Assembly (NCBI GenBank): GCA_946902985.2
Contig: CAMPQE020000051.1
Span: 558,001 to 622,000 of the forward strand
Reading direction: 5' to 3'
Length of the DNA stretch: 64,000 nt
DNA from: Meconema thalassinum
Lineage: Eukaryota; Arthropoda; Insecta; Orthoptera; Tettigoniidae
In this document: one piece after another, positions 55,428 through 64,000 of the stretch
How the letters are laid out: every line of letters begins with the position of its first letter
How positions within the stretch are numbered: the stretch's first letter is position 1
The notes under the pieces: generated by a model
Databases searched by the model: none
What the model was told of the DNA's origin: nothing
The model's input: only the letters and a program-made list of their open reading frames with translations
Program-made: the position numbers and the translations under genes

Positions 55428-58400
55428 TGTACCCGTTCGTCCTGGGGATGCGATGACCCATCTGCTATTACATCGCATTCCTGGATTTCCAGGACAGAGC
55501 GGAGTTAAATGAACACCTAGTCAAATAAGGCATGTGTCGGAAATTCAGTTGAAATATCACAAAAGCAGAGGGTAACACAAGATAAAGTATCTCCAGGGTC
55601 GTTACGGGTTTAAATTTAATTTAAAAAATACAAATATCAATGGGCGCCATCAACTGAATCCCTAGCAAACCACATCCTTCCCTGGTTAAGCCTTAATTAA
55701 GACAAGGAAAGAAATAGGAAAATCACATCGCCATCAGATCACAACTAAGATAAAAACAAATTTATTCAACTTTGATAGTCAGACAGACATATTAAACACT
55801 CATCCTGCCTAAGAGCATGGTCGAATGCCAACGTTAAATTGTCATTGTCCAGAAAATCGAACCATCTCCATTCTACTCGAAGTGTATTTAATCCACATAA
55901 AATAGGAAAAATTTCTAAAGTTTTCTTGGGTTCTCAGGATCACCGTAGCACTATGTCTTTGCGTCACTGACATTCGTGATAACTGAGACCTAACTTCTCT
56001 TTAAATTAACATCATGAATGTGGATGTAAAAATATAATTAATCTGTCTAAACACACATATTATAATCACATATTTAAATATCACATAATTTATGGCTTGC
56101 ATGGCATTATTCAAATGCTGAATATGTTAGTAAAATGCTCCTAAACATCGAATAAGTAATTTACACTATTTACACTGTCATTAATCATTGCTGGTTTGTG
56201 AATCACAGAAAATCCACTATTCATTGGTTGTAATCATCATCATCATTATCAAAATTAAATATTTCTCACATTAGTTCTCATCTCAAATTGCAATTCTTCA
56301 AATCATTTAAATTATATCTCTCAATTAAATTTATTTAAATCCATTTAAATTTATTAATCATCAGCTTCTTTAATTAATTATCACCTTCTAATTCAGTTAT
56401 TCATCATCTATTTAATCATCTATTAATTTATTCAAATCAGCTTATTTATTCAACCATTAATTCATCCATTTATTTAATTCATTGATTTATTCCAAAATTT
56501 AATTTATCAACTTATTTAAATTTCATTCATTTGGTTATTTAGATTTTTATTGTTTCTTCTAGTCATTCTGATTTTTATTTCATTAGGTCAGATCATTAAT
56601 ATGCTTAAATTTCAGATTATTATTTCATTAATTATTATTATCGGAAAATCTTGTATTATCAACTTTATTTATTTGTTTAATTTCCTAACAAATTGTTTAA
56701 TATGGTTTATAGAACGTTGTCTTACAGTTTTATCACTTCCAAGTTATATCTCGTATTAAATTATCATGCCAAAAATATTATTGCCTTCACAAATTCACGT
56801 TGGATCTCACTATCCACAACTACATTATATATTTTCACTTTTATCAAATATCACATTTGAATACCGCAATTATTCCACAAACTTCATAAATATTCACCGC
56901 ACAGCATGAATCTCAAAAATTATGTTACACTGGGTTCGACAACCTCATGTCTGCTTCAAAATACATTACCAATATTGCAACTTCCACTTGGCAACTTCCA
57001 CAAAATGCCTATCACAAACTTCACTTAATCAAGTTGCATGTTCTACAAAAATACATAACTGGCTTCAAATTATCAACGCACACAATCTCCAATAACAGTA
57101 ATTAATCTGATCACATCTAGATAACTTCTTAAACAATTAGGAAAAATATTACATTAGTAATCGTAATCAAATTCAAAATCTGCTTTCAAATAGCATAAAT
57201 TCTCTTAAAATTCTCATAATTCACTTCACAGAAAAACACCAATGTGCTGTAATCTCTCACATTGAAATATGCAATACTGATCTGCCTTAAAATAAATCTG
57301 ACCATTAATGATTCATCTTATAAGATTCAATTACTTTACATCTTTCTCAAAGGTATCAAACTCAATCATAAAAATTATCAAAAGCATCAGCTGTATCAGC
57401 TGTTAACTGAAAGTACTCTCAAAAGAGTATAGCAACAAAATTTTGGATTGGCAAACAAGAATTACAAAATGTAACCCTGCTGACATTTATTTCTAATTTA
57501 TTTAACAAAATTCGACTGATATGTGACTAGTAGTTTCTTGTTTGATCCTCTTACAATCTCAAGTACACTCGGATGATAAAAATGAGTCCCTCAATAGCAA
57601 GTAAGATGAGTAACCACCACACGATCGTATAAATACGAAAGGCCTTGCCCCGTCGACTATCATGATAATGCCCTGAACGATGGGTAAAGATGTGTACCAC
57701 CACGCAATCGTATAAATACGAAAGGCCCCATCTCGTCGTCTAATGAGTGAATGTACCAGATTGGAATCAACAAGTCACTAGTTGTCATATAAAAGCGATA
57801 TTCATTCACTTGAGTGAATAACATCTTAATATCTCCAAACAATCCAATGGAAAAATCCCTACTGATGAATAATACACACTCGCTAGTATGCAATGAACTG
57901 ACGAAGTAATTTAAATAATCCAATTGCAGATCACGAGTTCGAAATACTCGTCACAAAAAATAACTATCCAAGAAAAACTATCCTTACTGGAAAATGTCTA
58001 AAAGACCAAACATCTGCTTAATAAAGCCAACCAATGGTGAGAATTTCGTATAATGGTGCCTGCCATATCATATGGTAACGCCATATTCTAGCAATACTCG
58101 GACAAATAATGTTTAAGCCATGTCTCAATAAACGTATAACTCATACTAGAAAAATATATACATGTATGCCCAGTGTTCATGAAAATATCATATTAGAAAG
58201 TCATAACTCTTACAGTACCTTCTCATATCAGCTGTTATTATATTTCCAAGATCGTCGATTAATCTTGTGTGTAATAAATTTCTCGAAAGCTCGACGTGAA
58301 TATCGTTTCACCCACGCAAAAACGATCGCCTTCATATCCCAAGTGAATCAGCTGTTAGACCTCCTCTTCTTCAGGAATCGAATCCATCGCTCCGTGGTGC

Positions 58401-59757
58401 CATCGCGTCTCTGTCTTCGTTTACTCCGACATGATGAACTGCATGTTATCCCTAATGGATACTGTCCAAAATCTTACGTAAAAGTTCATAAAAGCAGCGT
58501 ACCCCATATTCTCCTTTTATGTTACGCCACTGTCCCATATAATGTTCGGTTCACTTGTTAAAAGTTCAATCTCCACAGCGGTTAAGTCTCACTTGTAGAA
58601 AATAAATTTTATTTATGAGAGTGTAGAAGTTTTTGAAACACCCTGTAGCTGTGTTCGTACTCGGTATTTTATGATAATTCATAAAAAAGAATTCTATTAT
58701 TGCACATGCCTATGTTCATAAGTGCATATAATTGTAACAGTTCGTTTGCTTAAAAGCATTAATGTTGTTTGGACCCCATGGTCGCTCTACATATTCCATT
58801 ATGAAATGCATAGTCGTAATATAAATTGTCTAAGTTCATAATTGCAGTATATCGTAACTATCTGCCTGCACGGTTCTATTACTGAATACAAGTCCCAACT
58901 CAATGTTGTAACTGAATGTTGAAATGAACTTCAGCTTCGTTAAAGTTGCCTGCGTATAAAAGTCGGAACTAGCCCGTTCGGATCTAATGCTTTGTTCCAG
59001 AATGAACTATGCTTAAAGCCGGCCTCGCCATGCCGCTTTGCTATACTGTTCTGCGTTATAAAATGCAGCTCGAAATAAAGTTCTCAAACTCGTATTACAA
59101 TGCTGTTCTGAACCCCGGCCTTTCTTCTCCGTACACGGCCCGCATAGCCTGCCGCTTAACCGGTCTTCTCGCCGTCTGCCCCTGCGTTGTTCGCCTTGGC
59201 TCAATGACCTACTTCCTGCTCGGTTAAGTAATACTGTCTCCTTCGCTTTACGTAACCAGTGCTGTTCACTGCTCGACTTTACCGTACGCTCTGCGCACGT
59301 GCACCGCTTCAGCTCGCTGGCTGATCTCGACTGACTTGTCTGGACTGCAGCGACCAGCTCCTACCTGGCGCAGTCACGTGACTCTCTCCCACCATCTACT
59401 GTCGTGCGTCATAAATATAATCTCGACCACCTTCATCTCGGCTATTAAGTTATACAATAACTTAAGGGATTATCTGTCTTTCTTCAAGTTATTACAATAT
59501 ATAATGCTTGAGATTTCTTCTCTTCTGAGATGATTAAATATACTGTTCCATAAAGATCTTAATAAAACTTTAATATTCCTCCCATAATTCCATCTGTTTG
59601 AATGGCAGTGCCTTCTTGATCCTTGGCCTTCTACGTCATTTTCTAGCATTCCTCTCGACTCGATTTGAGCGCTATCTTTACAATTTTTCCCATAAATCTC
59701 AACTACGGCTTAATGTCAGCTGCCGTAGCCGATAGCCTCAACTAGGTATCGGGTACA
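55428..59757. repeat. Solo LTR, 4.33 kb, same family as 26870-42745
   Basis: It begins TGTACCCGTTCGTCCTGG and ends GGTATCGGGTACA, flanked by ATAT on both sides (55424-55427 and 59758-59761). It is collinear with the 5' LTR at 38089-42745, with scattered substitutions and indels, and is clearly more diverged than the two LTRs of the big element are from each other. There is no internal sequence, so it most likely arose by recombination between the two LTRs of an older insertion. Confidence 0.93.
58109..58561 (+). other. Open frame shared by both long LTRs (uncertain coding)
   Basis: 150 codons. Its second half matches the 135-codon frame at 41000-41407 (for example FFRNRIHRSVVPSRL and VPYNVRF in both), and MPSVHEN is shared near the start, while the middle differs by frameshift. 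It is antisense to gag. No domain is recognised. Sharing may reflect only the DNA similarity of the LTRs. Confidence 0.25.
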
Positions 59758-59761
59758 ATAT

Positions 59762-60900
59762 GAAAGGCGGAAAAACAAGATTGCAAGAGATGAAATTGGG
59801 AAAGCCGAATGCAGACGTCTGAAAATTGTCTGAAGGTAGGAAAAGTAGTTACAGCTTTTCAAAAGACTCACAATCTGATCGAAAACAGGATAGAGAATAA
59901 TAGATTAAGTGACGGATAGCTTGCATAGAGCATTGGTATAGAGGTAAAGAGATTGAGAATCAAGTTTTGGAAGAATATGCGGAAGTTGATGACGATACGA
60001 AAAGAGATTTAATACGGAATAGATGATATCCTGACTGAGTGGCTACATTGCATAGCTACTGAAGTTGCGCCCGAATCATTTCGTTGTATGTACGATTTAT
60101 GAGAGAGGTACTCCCTGATTTCAAGGAGAATGTTATCATTCATATACCGAAGAAAACAGAAGCTGATATATGGGAATTTTATAGTACAATCAGCGTGATC
60201 ACTCATGCTCTAAGGAACAAGACTAGAATGATTTACAAGATGGAAGACAGAGAGAAAGCGAGCTTGGTGAAGATGAACGTTGTATGAGGAGAAACTTCGG
60301 AAATAAGGAATCCGTAGTAAGTCTTAGATTGAACTTGGAAGGTAGAATAAGTAAACCTACAAGAACGTTCATGGTATTTGGGTCAGTGGAAAGGCTTATA
60401 ATAACGCTGATTTGAGTAAGTTGTTCGACATACTGAAAAGGATTTGAAAAATGAAATCATCTTCAATCTATACAGAAATCAGACGGCAGTTATACAAGCT
60501 GAAGAACATAGGAGAGCATCTGGTATTCATAAAGGTGTAAAGCAAGGGTGCAGCTTATTACCCATAATTTTCAACCTAAACATTGAACAAACAATTAAGA
60601 AAATTAGAAATAAGATCTGGTAGAATTAAGATATAAAAATTAGATTCGTTCGGGCAAGGAAGACATTTATACATAAAGTAATTGCGTTGACATTAAATAT
60701 AGATTTTAGTTTCTAAATAATCAGTTTTGAATTATCAGGGTAGTGGCAGTCCGACGAATTGAAACTTGGACTCTCGCCGAAGCACATAAAAAGAGAAAGA
60801 TGCTCCAGAAGTGTGGTGTTAAGAAGAATGATGAATATCAGATAGGTAGATATAGTAAAAAATGAAGAGGGGTAAGGAAAAATGTTTCTGAAAAGGGCTA
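59762..60900 (+). pseudogene. RTE/BovB-like LINE reverse transcriptase, heavily decayed
   Basis: The frame 60084-60287 reads VLPDFKENVIIHIPKKTEAD, matching VPPDFKKNVIIPIPKKVRAD of the better copy at about 63600. Further on are KLFDILKRI (about 60418), a GV-KQGCSLLP-like stretch (about 60535) and IETWTLAEAHKKRK (about 60755), each in a different frame or with stops. It abuts the right target duplication of the solo LTR. Confidence 0.8.
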
Positions 60901-61329
60901 ATGTACAGAGGAATATGGTAAGTAGGAAACAACAACATCATGAGTAAATATGTGTTGCTTCTGCCAATATGTTAGGTGTCGATTTCTATAGCTTTGTCAT
61001 TATTCTATTAGACTGTGGTGTGTGAGTGTGTCTGGTGGCAGTTGCATTGGTATTAGATACAGTTCATTGTTTGTTAGATATAGTTCATTGATTCATTAGA
61101 CTGTGATATATGAGGGTGCATGTGAGTGTGCCGGGAGACAGACTGTTATAGTGGTAGTATTTGTTGTTGGTGGAACTTTAGTATTTTTTTAGTTAGTAGA
61201 ATTTTGGTATTTAATAGTTAGTAGAAGGTCAGTATTTTTGTTAGTAGAATTGCTCTTTTCTTATTCTGAAAGGAAGTAGCAGCCTTTCAGAATAATTCAA
61301 TTCTTCACTTCTCTTATAGACGGTTAAGA
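60901..61329. other. No gene recognised
   Basis: T- and G-rich DNA between two LINE copies, with short repeated phrases such as TTAGTAGAATT at about 61190-61250. Confidence 0.4.
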
Positions 61330-61554
61330 TATTGATAATATAAGCCAACTAATGGCTACACTGCGTTCTGCTGCACGGCTGAAAGCAACGGGAAACTACA
61401 GCAGTAATGCTACTCCTGAGGATATGCACCTCTCTATGCATAATTACATGTGATGATGGCCTCCTCCCTTGTAAAATTTCAATCCAGAGGTAACTTGGTC
61501 CCCCGTTCGGATCTCCGGTAGGGGACTACTCGAGAGGGGGTTAACATCCCAGAA

Positions 61555-63218
61555 GTGACAAAGAGGGAATCTGACATTCTACGGATCGGAGCGTGGAATG
61601 TTAGAAGTCTGCTAGGAATTGGAATATTAGAAAACTTAGAAAGGGAAATGGATAGGTTGAGGTTGGATTTGGTTGGGATTAGTGAAATGCACTGGCAGGA
61701 AGAACAGGACTTTTGGTCAGGTGACTATAGGGTCATTAGCACTAAATCAAACAATGGCCAAGCAGGTGTTGGTCTCATATTGATTACGAAACTTGGACAG
61801 CGGGTGGAATATTATGAGCAATATAGTGAACGGATTATTGTAGCAAAAATCAATACTAAAACTACGAGCACCACAGTGGTACAAGTCTCTATAACTACCA
61901 GTCAAGCTGATGATGAAGATGATTAAAAGGTCTACGAAGAAATAGATGAAATTCTGAGGTATATCAAGGGTGATGATGATGATGATGATAATTGTTGTTT
62001 TAAGGGGCCTAACATCTAGGTTATCGGCCCCTGATGGTTTGGGTGATCGTGAAGATGAAAAATGAAAAGCGAACTTAAAACTAAAACTAACTACTAACCT
62101 ACATAATAGAAGAAGAAATGGAAAACTAAAGGAGAATAAGACAAATAAAAGGACAGAAGGAAAAGAAATGCCCTCAACCCTCGGAGAAGGCGGATTGAGG
62201 GACTTGGAAGGAAGGAGAGCCATGAAAGGCAGATAGGAAAGTGAAAGAGGAGAGGGTCCGCCCCGAAGGTAAGGGACAAAAGGGGAAAATGGACCCAGCT
62301 CAGGAATCCCTCGGGGTCGCCAACTCCCGAACTCACCAGCCGTGAGCCCCTGAGGGTGTAGCACTATCTACGGTGCACCAGAAGTGGTGGGGCTACATAC
62401 ACCCTGCCTCCTTAAGGGCCTTGAGCACAAGGCAGGAGGTAAAAGGAAAAGAAAAAGAAGGCTGACTCCTCACAGAAGGAGGGTGTCAGGAAAGATGAGA
62501 CAAGGGCCAATGAAGGCGGGAAAGGAAGAGACTCCCTAGGCCTCGGATACCCTAATACCGTAGGGGTCGGAAGAGAACAAGAGTTGACCAAGGGAGGTCG
62601 ACAGGAAAGAAGAAAGAGAGGAGCCCGGCACAAGTAAGTGGAAGCAATGCCGGACTCAGCTGGGGCCCCGTGGTCGCCAACCCACGCCCACTAGATGTGA
62701 GCCCCTGGGGGGATATCAAGGGTGATGAAAATGTTATAGTAATGGGAGTTTGGAATGCTGTGGTAGGGAAAAGGAGAGAAGGGACGATAGTAGGAGATTT
62801 CGGATTAGGTGAAAAGAAAGATCGAGGAAGCAGGCTGATGGAATTCTGCACCGAGCATGAGTTGGTCATAGCTAACACCTTATTCAATAACCACAACAGA
62901 AGAATATACACATGGATGAGACCAGGAGATGCAGGGCGTTACCAAATCGACTTCATTATGGTCAAGCAGAGGTTTCGAAACCAGATTTTGGATTGTAAAA
63001 CATATCCTGGTACTGACATAAACTCTGACCACAATCTGGCTGTTATGAAATGCAGATTAAAGTTGAAGAAACTGAAGAAAAGTCAAAAACCAAAAAGGTG
63101 GGCAATAGACAGACTGAAAGTGAAGGATGTAAATGAAAAATTCAAGAAGAGTATAAAGGAAGGACTAATGAAAAACCCTAAACAAACTTGTGCAAGAAAG
63201 CGAAAGAAGAATGGTTGA
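61555..63218 (+). pseudogene. RTE-type apurinic endonuclease, interrupted
   Basis: The first piece (61555-61926) has LRIGAWNVRSLLGIG, GISEMHWQEE and SNNGQAGVGLIL, typical of RTE/BovB endonucleases (often listed as craniofacial development protein 2-like). It stops after QADDEDD; a shift leads to KVYEEIDEILRYIKG, then the SINE. The second piece (from about 62729 to 63218) has NSDHNLAVMKC and RRIYTWMRPGDAGRYQIDFIM. The catalytic GDWNA motif reads GVWNA (about 62745), so the metal-binding Asp is lost. It is inactive. Confidence 0.9.
61977..62712 (-). mobile_element. SINE-like insertion, 736 bp, in the endonuclease
   Basis: ATATCAAGGGTGATGA flanks it exactly (61961-61976 and 62713-62728). On the minus strand it starts near GGGGCTCACATCTAGTGGGC and ends with GGGGCCGATAACCTAGATG...TTAAAACAAC and an ATC-repeat tail. 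The segment GGGGTCGCCAACTCCCG...GTGAGCCCCTG (62317-62352) resembles the right end (62671-62708), so it looks like a partial dimer. The proline-rich frames on both strands inside it are not genes. Confidence 0.88.
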
Positions 63219-63253
63219 AAGAGAAATGTGCTGGTATAGAAAATTGTCTGAAA

Positions 63254-64000
63254 TTAGGAAATGTAGACACAGCTTATCGAAGAATTAAGAATACTTTTGG
63301 GGAAAAGAAGACTAAGTGCTAAGGCCACAAATGGAAAGCCTCTAACAGATATGGAAGAAAAGGTTGAGAGATGTAAAGCTTGCATAGACTGTTTGTATAA
63401 GAGAAAGGGAGGAGTAAATTGATGAGGATGCAAAAGGAGACTTAATACTGAGATCAGAATTTGACAGAGCATTGGAGGATTTAAGCAGGAACAAAGCACC
63501 AGGCATAGATTATATACCGATAGAGTTGCTACGCTGCATGGGAGATGAAGGTCTGATCAGGTTATTTCACTTGGTGTTTAGGATTTATGAGACAGGTGAG
63601 GTACCCCCTGATTTCAAGAAGAATGTTATTATCCCTATACCAAAGAAAGTGCGAGCTGACAGATGTGAAGATTACCGTACAATCAGCTTGATTACTCGTC
63701 CTTCAAATATACTGTCTGGAATAATTTACAAGAGAATGGAAAACCAGATAGAAACGGAGTTGGGTGAAATCCAACCTGGTTTCCGGAGAAATGGGAAGCT
63801 AATGGCCCTTGTAGACATAGAAGAGTCTTTTGATAACGTTGATTGGACTAAATTGTTTGACATTTTGAAATATATTGGAATAAAGTACAGGGATAGGAGG
63901 GTGATATACAATCTAAACAGAAACCAGACATTAGTCATTCGAGCAGAAGGATATGAGAGAGAGAAGCTGGTATTCAGAAAGGAGTTAGACAAGGCTGCAA
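63254..64000 (+). pseudogene. RTE/BovB-like reverse transcriptase, 5' part (partial)
   Basis: In pieces: LSRNKAPGIDYIPIELLRCM (about 63482), VPPDFKKNVIIPIPKK and DYRTISLITR (63600-63700), IQPGFRRN, LVDIEESFDNVDW (motif A, with Asp) and VIYNLNRNQT (about 63905). The window ends before motif C. A stop near 63320 and frame changes upstream show decay. The start is 63 bases downstream of the endonuclease frame, which suggests one original ORF. Confidence 0.85.

Larger units (their letters stand above)
61330..64000 (+). mobile_element. RTE/BovB-like LINE, split by a SINE, continues past window
   Basis: It includes a 5' leader (GGCTGAAAGCAACGGGAAAC near 61378, CCCCCGTTCGGATCTCCGG near 61500), the endonuclease in two pieces, and the polymerase up to the window end. 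The left limit is approximate. The insert at 61977-62712 is flanked by a 16-base duplication. Confidence 0.85.

Noticed and set aside
61747..62364. 205-codon minus frame with proline-rich start
   Set aside because: It spans the SINE insertion and the antisense of the endonuclease; no family features.

Overview
This is a eukaryotic, gene-poor, transposon-dense window. The non-LTR retrotransposon families, tRNA-like SINEs, hAT, Tc1 and Helitron relics, a histone-type 3' stem-loop and small phase-0 exons in long introns point to an arthropod. A large-genome insect is most likely; that is inference, and I cannot name the species. Almost every long open frame belongs to a mobile element, usually a broken one. 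Layout, 1-26.9 kb: a 293-bp tandem array (1-1189) ends in a CA microsatellite and a hairpin tail. A duplicated anonymous repeat (3572-4585 and 5948-7920) flanks a LINE fragment. A terminal-inverted-repeat (TIR) element (8129-9837) carries a small insertion. Three exons of one host gene lie on the minus strand (10259-10375, 19659-19757, 19943-20011). Its 9.3-kb second intron holds a decayed helicase-bearing Helitron (from 10717) and two head-to-tail Helitrons packed with about 162-bp repeats (14327-17470). A CR1/Jockey-like LINE (20749-23080), SINEs, a gag fragment and a tRNA-Leu-like relic follow. Layout, 26.9-42.7 kb: one LTR retrotransposon on the minus strand spans 26870-42745, with the 4-bp target duplication CTAC on both sides. 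Its 5' LTR is about 4.66 kb, its gag-protease frame is intact, the rest of pol is deleted, and its 3' LTR is a remnant. A 7.1-kb hAT element (27680-34778) sits in that remnant with an 8-bp target duplication and a nearly intact transposase. Inside the hAT is a second copy of the 293-bp array with the same tail. Layout, 42.7-64 kb: a histone H1 3'-half pseudogene with its stem-loop, a second copy of the TIR element split by a Tc1-like element, a LINE inserted in another LINE's 3' end, a complete SINE with target duplication, a decayed LINE (52306-55010), a 4.33-kb solo LTR of the same family as the big element (55428-59757, duplication ATAT), and two RTE/BovB-like LINE copies, the last split by a SINE and running off the window. 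Several insertions are backed by target duplications or by an empty site in a sister copy, so the nesting order can be read. The only host-gene evidence is the three-exon gene and the H1 pseudogene. No CRISPR array, operon or bacterial-type gene is present.
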